64,000 nt of DNA from contig CAVOTI010000001.1 in the NCBI GenBank assembly GCA_963699105.1, positions 434,001 to 498,000 of the forward strand. Direction: 5' to 3'. Position numbers and translations under genes: made by a program. This document shows, in pieces, positions 18,850 through 27,592 of this stretch (position 1 is the stretch's first letter; every line of letters starts with the position of its first letter). The stretch comes from Bog-756 sp963699105 (GTDB taxonomy: Bacteria > Actinomycetota > Acidimicrobiia > Acidimicrobiales > RAAP-2). The notes beneath the pieces were generated by a model that was not told the DNA's origin, ran no database searches, and saw only the letters and a list, made by a program, of their open reading frames with translations.

Positions 18850-19083
18850 TCAGTGGCGCTTGCGTCTGGCCTTTCTTGATTGCACTCTCTTCGCCTTCCG
18901 ATTGCGGCGGCCGGCACCGCTGTGGGTCGTGTGCCCCACTTGGCCGTGGGTCGTGTGCCCCACTGCACTTGGGGCGGTCTGCCCATTGTCCCCGTCCGGA
19001 TTCCGTCGCCGACGGTTCATCGTGGTTATGCCCCCGACGACGAGGACGACGGCCAACACACTGAAAATCAAGATGTAGAACAC
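18850..19083 (-). CDS. small single-pass membrane protein with basic tail
   Basis: 77 residues: MFYILIFSVLAVVLVVGGIT forms one membrane helix, then NRRRRNPDGD. A duplicated VGHTTH segment follows (VGHTTHGQVGHTTHSG), and the tail is very basic (NRKAKRVQSRKARRKRH). The duplication is visible in the DNA as two GTGGGTCGTGTGCCCCAC-like units about 18925-18965. It could be a real short protein or chance; no homologue comes to mind. Confidence 0.42.
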   Translation of the reverse strand: MFYILIFSVLAVVLVVGGITTMNRRRRNPDGDNGQTAPSAVGHTTHGQVGHTTHSGAGRRNRKAKRVQSRKARRKRH

Positions 19084-19276
19084 GGCTCATTAGACCACGG
19101 ACTCACCTCTACCGGTAGAGAGGCTTGCCCGCTGACGGCTTGCCGCCGCGTCGGCAACTCCGCCCATGCCCGGGCTCGCCCGCACGAGACTTTCGGATGG
19201 AGATGGGTGGGAGGCCCGATCGACTCCGACTAATTCAAAGCCAAGTTATGGAGGGGTGCCGGATAATCGGTTTGGT

Positions 19277-19480
19277 TCAGGCCCATGACGGAGCCCACGA
19301 AAGGCCACGGAAGACTTCGACTTCGGTCGTTTGGGCACCCCAGAGACGCTGGGCCATCATCTTGGCCTCCGACATCGTGACCATTTCGATGTCTATGACT
19401 CCAGACGCACGAATGACCTTGATCAGTCCGCCGTTGTCGTCTGTCCACCTGACCTCGAGGACTCGATTGTTCCTCTTCAC
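19277..19480 (-). CDS. possible small protein, unknown function
   Basis: From GTG 19480 the frame gives 67 residues (VKRNNRVLEVRWTDDNGGLI, EMVTMSEAKMMAQRLWGAQT) with an even composition unlike the shadow frames. No clear ribosome site is seen, and an upstream extension of the frame to 19654 looks less protein-like. Weak call, given only because the stretch otherwise lacks a gene. Confidence 0.28.
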   Translation of the reverse strand: MKRNNRVLEVRWTDDNGGLIKVIRASGVIDIEMVTMSEAKMMAQRLWGAQTTEVEVFRGLSWAPSWA

Positions 19481-19888
19481 GCTTCTAAGAGAACTGTGGA
19501 ACGGATCGACGCGGCAAATCGGCACAAGAGTCGTTGGGCAGTTGCCGACGGGCAGCTGTTCTCGCCGTTCCACTTCGGGCCATCGATCACCGGCCAGACC
19601 ATAGTCACGAAGCAACCCCCGCCCGGTCGGCACGGGTCCCTCTATGCCGACCAACCTGTGGGGACCAGCAGTGTTTCAGCTGGGAACCGGTGAGATTGCG
19701 TCTTCTCCGGCGTCGGAGTGCGGAGGCCTCTTTTTCCACCTTTCAGAGGAGTCCGTTCGTTTCTGTCCGACATCGGTGTTGGGTTTTCGGATCCGAACTG
19801 ATCGAGCCCTTGAGCTCCGGGAGATGGCCAAACATCTTCGACGGCGCCTACCAGCCGACCCGCCGGTCAGGGACAGCTTGGCTAGCCA

Positions 19889-20277
19889 CTAACCAATTGG
19901 GGCGTTGTTCGCACAGGAGATGACCAGCGGAGAGACGACAGTCGATGACGGGACAGTTACCGAGACCGGTTGACAGGTCGCACCCGCTAACTGAGCAGAG
20001 AACTGATAGTCGCCACGAGCAAGAGGAGAAACGGAAGCCCGCTGGGCGAAGGAAAGAACGCGACAGCGAAATCGAATTGGCCGTTTTTGATTGAACCAAA
20101 GTTCCTTGCTGAGAAACCATCACCTCGGCGAGTGGGTAGACCGTCGTTGCCATGACGCCGCCCTCCTGCTCGCGGACGATCCCGACGATGGTGCCACCCG
20201 CCCTTGTTCCACACGCCGCCGTCAGTCCGAGTAGGGCACTAATGACTACAGCGGCAACACGGGCGACGACGTTTCAC
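19889..20277 (-). CDS. putative small lipoprotein (frameshifts)
   Basis: Joining three frames gives a lipoprotein signal: GTG 20277 starts VKRRR, then one frame over ARVAAVVISALLGLTAACGT (lipobox LTAAC), then GGTIVGIVREQEGGVMATTV and YPLAEVMVSQQGTLV. The chain then shifts to NGQFDFAVAFFPSPSG and ends in a further frame as YQFSAQLAGATCQPVSVTVP, SPLVISCANNAPIG at a TAG at 19889. The pattern (short extracellular beta domain, two late cysteines) is plausible for a small surface lipoprotein. Because of three shifts, it could also be a decaying gene. Confidence 0.5.
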
Positions 20278-20376
20278 CTCACACCACCACAGTACGTTCA
20301 GGCAGGGTCGTAGGTTGACAGGTCCCTCTGTGCATTTGGTGCCGACCCGGTTCTGGGATACCCGGGTTCTGATAGG

Positions 20377-20745
20377 TCAGTTGCGGCCTTTCGGCGTCTC
20401 TCTCTTGTGTCGCCCTGCCCACAAGAGGGCTCGGACGGTCCAGCCCGTTGCCGCAGCGAGACCCGCAATCTGCAGAGCGAACAAGCTCAACGCCGCTTGA
20501 TAGAGCGCATCGCCGGAGGGTGCGACGACAAGCCAGGCCGCTGATACGGCGACACTGGAAAGACCGATCGCGAAGGCGGTCAAAAGAACCAAGGAGACAT
20601 TGTGGAGAGCGTTGTGGACGGCAGGAGGCACATCGTCGTCTAGCGAGCCGGATGCAGTAAGTATGAATCCGAGGAATACCAGAAGTAACCCGGAAAGGGT
20701 CGCAGAGGACTCCAAGAGTGCAATCATCACAGCTTGGTGGCTCAC
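20377..20745 (-). CDS. small membrane protein, three helices
   Basis: 122 residues from ATG 20745. Three hydrophobic segments: SATLSGLLLVFLGFILTASG, LVLLTAFAIGLSSVAVSAAW and AALSLFALQIAGLAAATGWT. The end is basic (GRHKRETPKGRN). The N-terminal MSHQAVMIALLESSATLSGL resembles small actinobacterial membrane proteins annotated only as hypothetical. Intact, no operon partner. Confidence 0.6.
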   Translation of the reverse strand: MSHQAVMIALLESSATLSGLLLVFLGFILTASGSLDDDVPPAVHNALHNVSLVLLTAFAIGLSSVAVSAAWLVVAPSGDALYQAALSLFALQIAGLAAATGWTVRALLWAGRHKRETPKGRN

Positions 20746-20972
20746 GGTGTCACGTTGGCATAGAGGGTAGTCATCAGTCCACCAAGACGAGCGGCCATTT
20801 GGTGCCGTGATCGAAGGTAGCCACTTCCGCCAAGTGTTCGCACCGAGAATTACCTAAGGCCGGGTGATGGCCCACTTGGACCAGGCCCTATCGTGGTCTG
20901 ACCAGACGGCCGCTTCGACCAGGGGCCGAGTTCAACGAGAAGAGTGATCACGTTCGAAGGGAGAGCATCGTA

Positions 20973-21287
20973 ATGGCCAAACAACAGTCGAAGAACAAGG
21001 TCTGGTTCATCTACCTGATCCTCGGCACAGTCGCTGCCATCGGGATCGCCATGGGGCTGTTCTTCTCAAGCCACCCCACTTGGGTCGGTGAGCAATCTGG
21101 AAACGCAGATTATGTGCACCGCACGCTCGGGCTCTTGTCCGACCTGCCGCACATGACTGCGGAACTGTTCTACGACGCCATCGAGAACAGCGTTGTCTTC
21201 TGTGTCGCCTTCCTCATCGCACGTCGGACATTCCGCAAGGAGCACGAGCTCTTCGACATTCAGCACGGCATTAGCCACGAGGTCTAG
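20973..21287 (+). CDS. two-helix membrane protein, unknown function
   Basis: 104 residues from ATG 20973, preceded by GAAGGGAGAG at a long spacing. Helices: VWFIYLILGTVAAIGIAMGL and ELFYDAIENSVVFCVAFLIA. Between them lies a polar loop with RTLGLLSDLPHMTAELFY, and the C-terminus is RRTFRKEHELFDIQHGISHE. The pattern 'His near helix end plus conserved FDIQHGI' suggests a defined family, but I do not recognise it. Base composition is less GC-rich than the core genes. Confidence 0.62.
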   Translation: MAKQQSKNKVWFIYLILGTVAAIGIAMGLFFSSHPTWVGEQSGNADYVHRTLGLLSDLPHMTAELFYDAIENSVVFCVAFLIARRTFRKEHELFDIQHGISHEV

Positions 21288-21610
21288 CAAGACGATCCGC
21301 AAGGACCCAACCGCGCCGGGCCTTGGCGAACTGGCCTAAGTCATGTTGATGACCAAACTGCGGATCACCGAGTCGTGGCGACGTTGGCATCCCACCCAAA
21401 CGTTCATGCCTTTGGTCTGCGGACTATCCCAGTTATGCCGTTGGGTGGCACCCCGACAGCCCAGAGGCACCCGAGCGGTTTGTTCAACGATTTCCCGGAC
21501 GTCGGTTTCGCCCAACCCTGATCCTGCACGTGGTCGTCAGGTTGGTCGTTAATCCAAACCCCATTGACGATTTCCGCTCGTAGGGCGTTGTCGTCGCTGG
21601 TCAACAGCGT
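21288..21610. other. 323-bp region without a supported gene
   Basis: Between the small membrane gene and tRNA-Val. The only open frame of note (21343-21552) has a Trp/Pro-rich translation with no start signal. No direct repeat of the tRNA 3' end is visible, so I see no integration scar. Confidence 0.45.
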
Positions 21611-21682
21611 GGGCCGTGCGGGACTTGAACCCACGACCCCTTGCGTGTCATGCAAGTGCGCTACCAACTGCGCCAACGGCCC
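21611..21682 (-). tRNA. tRNA-Val (GAC)
   Basis: 72 nt on the minus strand. The acceptor stem GGGCCGT pairs with ACGGCCC, the D arm is GCGCAGTTGGTAGCGC, the anticodon stem CTTGC/GCAAG encloses loop ATGACAC (anticodon GAC), and the T arm contains GGTTCAAGTCC. CCA is not encoded. Confidence 0.95.
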
Positions 21683-21778
21683 GTACCGGGTGACGTTACC
21701 ATCCGACTCGACCAGGGATCCCATGGCAACCTCGGCGGCCAGGACACGTCGCCATAGGTCCCGGCCCGCCCACAATGG

Positions 21779-22615
21779 TCATGGCGTACTGGTCGGGACG
21801 GCGGGCGTCGACCGCTCGATCGCCTCCCACCCGCCGAACTGGCGTCGCCGTTCCTCTTCCTTTCGATACCCACCTCGCAACCCGAACAGCCGCTTGGCCA
21901 ACAACAGGTAGGCGACGATGGCGACGTTGATGACCAAGGTGACGACCTTGAAGGCGCTCACGCTCAGATAGAGCTCGTAGATCTCGATCGGCACCAGCAG
22001 GGTCGTTGCAACGAAGGTGAGGTATTCGGCCCAACGTTTCACCAGCCACAGGCCCACCATCTCGGTGGCCTCGAGAGCCGCATAAGCTATAACCAGCAGG
22101 CTCAGTTGAATCAGTCGGGCCGGCGAATACTTGAACACCCGTCCCAGATAGCCCAGTACCCCTCGGACCTGGGCCTCCCCCGGTGTGGTACCCGACAGGT
22201 CACTCATGATGTTCTCGTAGTCGTGATGGAGCGAGGAATCGTGGTGGGCGAATGTCAACAGCACGACGGCCAGCAACGTCAGCACCACCACATGGATGGC
22301 CCGATCCACGGCGATGAGCCTCAGAACGTAGCGATCACGCAGCAGCGGACCGCGGGCAGGAATCTCGATCTCGTCACGACCCGGCACCCGCGCCCGACCG
22401 GGCTCCTCCGGCAGCTCACCGGGCAACCAGGCATCGCAGCGCAGACATCGGTACCACCGGACCCCATCCGCCTCCCGTACGAGGAGGTTGTCCTGCGGCC
22501 TGACCTCGGCGGCGTCCGTCCCCACCAAGGCGTGGCCTCGCCATCCACAGGTGAGCAACTCATAGAAATTGTCGGGACGGCGGCCGCGGCTCACCCACGC
22601 ACCATAGGCTTGCAC
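21779..22615 (-). CDS. DUF2127-type membrane protein
   Basis: About 278 residues. The N-terminal half contains C-x2-C-like pairs in a soluble segment (YELLTCGWRGHALVGTDAAE; VRWYRCLRCDAWLPGELPEE) that may bind zinc. Then come membrane helices: LIAVDRAIHVVVLTLLAVVL, LIQLSLLVIAYAALEATEMV, WAEYLTFVATTLLVPIEIYE and VTLVINVAIVAYLLLAKRLF. The segment LEATEMVGLWLVKRWAEYLT fits DUF2127. The start is uncertain (GTG 22615 chosen). It is divergent from the PhyH gene, the two starts being about 30 nt apart. Confidence 0.75.
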   Translation of the reverse strand: MQAYGAWVSRGRRPDNFYELLTCGWRGHALVGTDAAEVRPQDNLLVREADGVRWYRCLRCDAWLPGELPEEPGRARVPGRDEIEIPARGPLLRDRYVLRLIAVDRAIHVVVLTLLAVVLLTFAHHDSSLHHDYENIMSDLSGTTPGEAQVRGVLGYLGRVFKYSPARLIQLSLLVIAYAALEATEMVGLWLVKRWAEYLTFVATTLLVPIEIYELYLSVSAFKVVTLVINVAIVAYLLLAKRLFGLRGGYRKEEERRRQFGGWEAIERSTPAVPTSTP

Positions 22616-22643
22616 TCTAGGTAGGAAGGTGGAGGTGGAGCAC

Positions 22644-23468
22644 ATGCCCGCGGACGTCTCTGAACATCTCGATCGGATCAACGAGCTCGGCTACACCGTC
22701 GTCGAGGATGCCATCGAGCCCGATCTGATCGACGACCTCGTGGACGACCTGGCCGCTTTGGAGCTGGCCCTGGGGATCGTGCCGGCTGACAATCTGTTCG
22801 AGGGCACCCACACCACCCGCATCTACAATCTGCTGGCCCACGGTCCCGATTTCGAGCGCATTCCGGTCCACCCGGCCGTACTGCCCATCGTCGAAGCAGT
22901 GCTCGACCCCGGACTACTCGTGTCCTCGCTCTCCTCCATCGCAATCGGCCCGGGCGAATCACCCCAGCCGATCCACGCCGACGATCAGGTGCTCCCTCTC
23001 CCCAAACCTCACCCTCCGACGGTGTGCAACACCATGTGGGCTCTCACCGACTTCACCGAGGAGAACGGCGCCACCCGCATCATCCCCGGGTCCCACAAGG
23101 CGTCCGGCTCCCCGGACCTCGCTGCCCAGTACGAGTCGATACCGGCGGCAATGAGCAAAGGGAGCGTGCTCGTCTGGCACGGCAGCCTGTGGCACGGCGG
23201 AGGTGCCAACACCACGTCCGCCCGTCGGGTGGGTATCGCCATGAACTACTGCGCCGGTTACATCCGCCAGCAGGAGAACCAGCAACTGGGACTGAGCGTC
23301 GACACTGTCAAGGGGTTCAACCCACGGTTGCAGCAACTGGTCGGATACGGCGTCTATCGGGGCATCATCGGCCACATCGACAAGGAGATCCCGTCCAACC
23401 TGCTCCTCGGGGCCGACGAGGAGTCCCGCCTCCTCTGGGACTACGCCACGCCGCCGGGCGACCGGTAG
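22644..23468 (+). CDS. phytanoyl-CoA dioxygenase (PhyH) family protein
   Basis: 274 residues from ATG 22644, which follows GGAGGTGGAG. Fe(II)/2-oxoglutarate oxygenase features: the H-x-D pair in PQPIHADDQVLPLP, the distal His in VWHGSLWHGGGANTTSARRV, and the following Arg that binds 2-oxoglutarate. The conserved TRIIPGSHKAS lies between them. Such enzymes hydroxylate lipids or small metabolites. The substrate is not indicated by the neighbours. Confidence 0.88.
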   Translation: MPADVSEHLDRINELGYTVVEDAIEPDLIDDLVDDLAALELALGIVPADNLFEGTHTTRIYNLLAHGPDFERIPVHPAVLPIVEAVLDPGLLVSSLSSIAIGPGESPQPIHADDQVLPLPKPHPPTVCNTMWALTDFTEENGATRIIPGSHKASGSPDLAAQYESIPAAMSKGSVLVWHGSLWHGGGANTTSARRVGIAMNYCAGYIRQQENQQLGLSVDTVKGFNPRLQQLVGYGVYRGIIGHIDKEIPSNLLLGADEESRLLWDYATPPGDR

Positions 23469-23613
23469 GCCATCCCCGGCTCCGGCGAGCCGGCGTCAGG
23501 CTTCGACTGGCCGGGCCCAGTCGAACGACTGGCCGGGCCCTGACCCCCCGATGAGGGCCCGACCCGAGGGTGGAGCCACCCTGCGCCAGATGGTGACGAT
23601 CGAGGAAATTTCG

Positions 23614-23685
23614 AGGCGGCGGGCGGAATCGAACCGCCGTACGGGGCTTTGCAGGCCCCTGCCTAAACCACTCGGCCACGCCGCC
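23614..23685 (-). tRNA. tRNA-Cys (GCA)
   Basis: 72 nt on the minus strand. GGCGGCG pairs with CGCCGCC, the anticodon stem GGGGC/GCCCC encloses CTGCAAA (anticodon GCA), the T arm has GGTTCGATTCC, and the discriminator base is U, as is usual for tRNA-Cys. CCA is not encoded. Confidence 0.95.
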
Positions 23686-23733
23686 CGGGCGTCCGGCGAT
23701 CCTATCGTCCCCGAGGAGTGGTTGAATCTCAGT

Positions 23734-24759
23734 ATGAGGATAGGAATTATCGCGCCACCCTGGACCCCGATCCCGCCTCTCTTGTACGGCGGGATCGAGT
23801 TGGTGGTCGATCAGCTGGCTCGCGGCTTGCAGCAGGCGGGCCAGGATGTGCTCCTGTTCGCTACCGGCGACTCCAGCTGTCCCGTCCCCACCAAGTGGGT
23901 TCTTCCGGCGGCCGAGGGCCTCCGCATCGGCATGGTCGTCCCCGAGATCCGACACGTGATCCACGCCTACGAGGAGGTGGCCGACTGCGACGTCGTTCAC
24001 GACCACACGGTCATGGGCCCCTTCTACTCGGGTCGCTTTCCCGATCTGCCGGTGGCCACCACCATCCACGGCCCATTCAACGAGGAGCTCAGCGATCTGT
24101 ACCGGGCCAATGCCGATCGGGTCCCCATCATCGCCATCTCACATGCCCAGCGACGGGCGGCGTCTGACATCCCCATCGCCCGGGTCATCCACCACGGCGT
24201 CGATGCCTCGCTGTTTCCGGTCGGCGAGGGCAACGGCGACGACGCCGGACCCTACGTGCTGTTTCTGGGCCGCATGGCGGCCGACAAGGGAGCGCACCGG
24301 GCCATCGAGATCGCCCGCAAGGCGGGCATCCGCATCCTGTTGGCGGCCAAGATGCGGGAGCCGTGGGAAGTGCACTACTTCAAGGAGCAGGTGGAGCCCC
24401 TGCTCGGCCCGGACGCCCACTACCTCGGCGAGGTGTCACACGAGCGCAAGCTGGAGCTGCTGGCCGGGGCATCGGCCCTGGTGTTCCCGATCAGATGGAA
24501 CGAGCCCTTCGGCATGGTGATGATCGAGGCATTGGCATGCGGAACCCCGGTCCTCGCCTTTCCCGAGGGGGCCGCCCCCGAAGTGGTCGACGATGGCCGC
24601 ACCGGATTTCTGTGCGGGGACGAGGCGGCCATGGTCGATGCCATCGGCCGCCTCCACGAGCTCAAGCGCAGCGACTGCCGGGCGGCGGTGGAGGGATACT
24701 TCTCGACCGAGCGCATGGTGGCCGAGCACATCGAACTCTTCGAATCGATGATCGCCTGA
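23734..24759 (+). CDS. glycosyltransferase, GT4 family
   Basis: 341 residues from ATG 23734. GT-B fold: N-terminal GIIAPPWTPIPPLLYGGIEL, the middle segment VVHDHTVMGPFYSG, the acceptor-side IHGPFNEEL, then the donor domain starting YVLFLGRMAADKGAHRAIEI. The E-x7-E motif of GT4 retaining enzymes is in NEPFGMVMIEALACGTPVLA. It transfers a sugar from a nucleotide sugar, in the cytoplasm. No sugar-pathway neighbours identify the product. Confidence 0.88.
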   Translation: MRIGIIAPPWTPIPPLLYGGIELVVDQLARGLQQAGQDVLLFATGDSSCPVPTKWVLPAAEGLRIGMVVPEIRHVIHAYEEVADCDVVHDHTVMGPFYSGRFPDLPVATTIHGPFNEELSDLYRANADRVPIIAISHAQRRAASDIPIARVIHHGVDASLFPVGEGNGDDAGPYVLFLGRMAADKGAHRAIEIARKAGIRILLAAKMREPWEVHYFKEQVEPLLGPDAHYLGEVSHERKLELLAGASALVFPIRWNEPFGMVMIEALACGTPVLAFPEGAAPEVVDDGRTGFLCGDEAAMVDAIGRLHELKRSDCRAAVEGYFSTERMVAEHIELFESMIA

Positions 24760-24809
24760 CCTGATCGCCTGATCGGACCCGCTGCCCCTACCGTGACTCC
24801 GGCCGGGAT

Positions 24810-25013
24810 TCAGGAATGTCGGCCGAACACCAGCTTGGCCACCAGTGCGATCAGTGCCACGACTATCGCTACCTTGATCACGAACCACACGACGCCGGCG
24901 ATGAAACTGAAGACGGCGAACGCCACGATGATGGCGATGATCCCACCACCGACGATCAGGACGCCGTCGAACAGACTCAGACCGCTGTGTCCGCTTTGTT
25001 GGTCTTCGGCCAT
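24810..25013 (-). CDS. small two-helix membrane protein
   Basis: 67 residues from ATG 25013 (MAEDQQSGHSGLSLFDGVLI). Most of it is two hydrophobic segments, VLIVGGGIIAIIVAFAVFSF and VVWFVIKVAIVVALIALVAK, with a basic end (LVFGRHS). It is divergent from glnD, whose start lies 110 nt away. No family recognised. Confidence 0.55.
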   Translation of the reverse strand: MAEDQQSGHSGLSLFDGVLIVGGGIIAIIVAFAVFSFIAGVVWFVIKVAIVVALIALVAKLVFGRHS

Positions 25014-25122
25014 ACCCCCAGCGTAATCGGTCGGGCCGGCCAAACCAGGTCGGGCCCGGCCGGCCCCGTCGTCGGCCCGGCCGGTCGGCCAGAAATGCGG
25101 CATCGGGTGGTACGGTCCGGCC

Positions 25123-27492
25123 GTGTCCCTGCGCACCCGCCGACAGGCGCTTCTCGAGCGCCACGACCTCCGGGGCGACGCATTCTGCCGGGCATACGCC
25201 CAGGAGGCGGATACCTGGCTGACCGGCCTGTTCGACCAGGCCACGGAGGGTGAAGGGCGGGGCATGGCCCTTATGGCCGTCGGGGGGTACGGGCGGGGCG
25301 AGCTGTGCCCGTACAGCGATCTCGACGTGGTTCTGGTCCACAAGGGCCGGCGGGACATCTCGGCCACTGCTGACAAGATCTGGTACCCGGTGTGGGACGA
25401 GGGGATCTCCCTCGATCACAGCGTACGCCGGCCGGCCGATGTCCTGGCCATGGCGGCCGAGGACCTCCGGGTCGCCCTCGGGCTGCTCGATGCCCGGGTT
25501 GTCTGTGGCGATCCGAAGGTCGCCGATCCGGTCCTCGAGGGCTCGCGGGAGCGATGGGTGAGGCAGAAGCCCCCCTGGCTGGGCGTCCTGGCCGATCTGG
25601 TGGACGAACGGCACCGGTCCTTCGGCGACGTCGGATTCCTTCTCGAACCCGATCTCAAGGAGTCCCACGGCGGCCTCCGGGATGTGGCGGCACTGAGAGC
25701 GATGATGCTGGCCGTTCCCGTCCTGGCCGACTACGTGGACACGGTGGCCATCGACGACGCCCGTAGGGTCCTCACCAACATCCGCGTCGAGCTGCACCGC
25801 CGGGCCGGTCGGGAACAGAACAAGCTCCTGCTCCAGGAGCAGGACCAGGTGGCCGTGGCTCTGGACGAGCCCGACTCCGACACGCTCATGCGGAAGGTGG
25901 CCACCGCCGGCCGGACGGTGGCCTGGGAGGGCGACGATGCGTGGCGGCGACGCGGTGCATGGTCCCGGTCACGCCTATCCGGCGGTCGACGCGGGTCGGG
26001 GAGCAAGGGCCGGGGCGGGGCCGGAGGGACGTCCGACGTCCACCTGGTCCCGGGAGACCCGGACATCGGGGTCACCGAAGACGAGGTGGTGCTGACGCCC
26101 GATGCCGATGTGGCCGGCGACCCCTCGCTCTCCCTCCGACTGGCCGCGGTGGCGGCCGAACGGAACCTGCCGATCGCTCGTGGTGCTCTCAACCTGCTCG
26201 GCCGGAAGGCTCCACCCCCGTCCGTGCCCTGGGATGAAGACCTGCGGGCGACGCTGGTACGGGTGCTGGCCACCGGCCCACCGGCCATCGCCGCCCTCGA
26301 AGCCCTGGACCAGCGCCATCTGCTCGAGCGCTACATTCCCGAATGGAGCGAGGTCCGCAACAAGCCCCAGCGCAACCCGTATCACCGGTTCACCGTGGAC
26401 CGCCACCTCCTCGAGGCCACGGCCATTGCCGCCACCCTGGCCCACCGGGTCAGCCGTCCCGACCTGCTGCTGGTCGGCACCCTGTTCCACGACATCGGCA
26501 AGGGATTTCCCGGTGACCACACCGAGGTGGGCATCACCCTGGTCGGTGAGATCGCCACCCGGATGGGCTTCCCGCCCGACGATGTCGCCACCCTGGTGAG
26601 CCTGGTCAGGCTCCACTTGCTGCTCCCCGACAGCGCCACACGGCGGGACCTCGACGACCCGGCTACGGCCGAGCGGGTGGCCCAGGAGGTCGGCAATCGC
26701 TCGACCCTCGACCTGCTGGCCGCTCTGGTCGAGGCCGACAGCCAAGCCACCGGTCCCTCGGCCTGGGGGTCGTGGAAGGCCGGACTCGTGGCCGATCTGG
26801 TCGATCGGACCCGACGGCTGCTGGCCGGAGAACCGGTCGCCCCGCCGACGCCGTGGATCACCGACGACCTCCGGTTGATCATGGAGACGGTCCGAACCCG
26901 CGGCGCACCGGCGCTTTCCATCGATGACCCGACCGTCACCGTGGTGGCTCCCGACCGCTCGGGTCTGCTGGCCGAGGTCACCGGGGTGTTGGCCCTGCAC
27001 GGCCTGAATGTCCGGACCGCTGACGTGGCTGGCGAGGACGGGGTGGCCGTCGAGATCTTCACTGCCGAACCGTCGAGGGGCAGATGGCCGTCGGCCGCCC
27101 GCCTGTCGGAGGACCTGTCGGCCGTCATGAACGGCACCCTCTCCATCGAGACCAGCCTGGCCGAACGAGCGCGCACCTACCGGAGTGATCGCCGGGCGAC
27201 CAGGCCGCAACTGGTGTCCACCCAGGTCACAGTGGACAACAACGCCTCGGCCAGCGCCACCGTGGTCGAGGTCAGGGCCGAGGACGTGGTCGGACAGCTC
27301 CACCGGATCACCGAGGCCCTCGTCGAATGCCACCTCGACGTCATCTCGGCCAAGGTGTCCACCTTCGGTGCCGCCGTCGTCGATGCCTTTTATGTCAGGG
27401 GACCCGACGGAACCAAGGTGACCGACGGTCGCACCATCGGCCAGCTCGAGGCGATCATCACCGAACGGGTCGGTGATCCAGCCGGCATCTGA
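25123..27492 (+). CDS. glnD: [protein-PII] uridylyltransferase / uridylyl-removing enzyme
   Basis: 789 residues, intact. Domains in order: nucleotidyltransferase (about 45-75, VGGYGRGELCPYSDLDVVLV with the G-x-G and D-x-D motifs); GlnE-type helical domain (about 165-260, LLEPDLKESHGGLRDVAALR); HD phosphohydrolase (about 425-520, GTLFHDIGKGFPGDHTEVG); and two ACT domains at the C-terminus (VTVVAPDRSGLLAEVTGVLA; VVEVRAEDVVGQLHRITEAL). It modifies the nitrogen signal protein PII in response to glutamine. An insert rich in Gly/Arg/Ser (about 280-305) separates the helical and later domains. GTG start at 25123. No glnB or amtB gene is adjacent. Confidence 0.95.
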   Translation: MSLRTRRQALLERHDLRGDAFCRAYAQEADTWLTGLFDQATEGEGRGMALMAVGGYGRGELCPYSDLDVVLVHKGRRDISATADKIWYPVWDEGISLDHSVRRPADVLAMAAEDLRVALGLLDARVVCGDPKVADPVLEGSRERWVRQKPPWLGVLADLVDERHRSFGDVGFLLEPDLKESHGGLRDVAALRAMMLAVPVLADYVDTVAIDDARRVLTNIRVELHRRAGREQNKLLLQEQDQVAVALDEPDSDTLMRKVATAGRTVAWEGDDAWRRRGAWSRSRLSGGRRGSGSKGRGGAGGTSDVHLVPGDPDIGVTEDEVVLTPDADVAGDPSLSLRLAAVAAERNLPIARGALNLLGRKAPPPSVPWDEDLRATLVRVLATGPPAIAALEALDQRHLLERYIPEWSEVRNKPQRNPYHRFTVDRHLLEATAIAATLAHRVSRPDLLLVGTLFHDIGKGFPGDHTEVGITLVGEIATRMGFPPDDVATLVSLVRLHLLLPDSATRRDLDDPATAERVAQEVGNRSTLDLLAALVEADSQATGPSAWGSWKAGLVADLVDRTRRLLAGEPVAPPTPWITDDLRLIMETVRTRGAPALSIDDPTVTVVAPDRSGLLAEVTGVLALHGLNVRTADVAGEDGVAVEIFTAEPSRGRWPSAARLSEDLSAVMNGTLSIETSLAERARTYRSDRRATRPQLVSTQVTVDNNASASATVVEVRAEDVVGQLHRITEALVECHLDVISAKVSTFGAAVVDAFYVRGPDGTKVTDGRTIGQLEAIITERVGDPAGI

Positions 27493-27592
27493 CCCGCCCC
27501 GGCGACCTTTCGACCGGTAAACGCCCGGGGGCTGCTCCGAATTCGGGAGGCGACCTGGTAGATTTTCCCGAATCAAAGGGAGAAGTGGGCCG

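Noticed and set aside
21288..21682. Integration site at tRNA-Val
   Set aside because: No direct repeat of the tRNA end, no integrase and no mobile genes were seen nearby.
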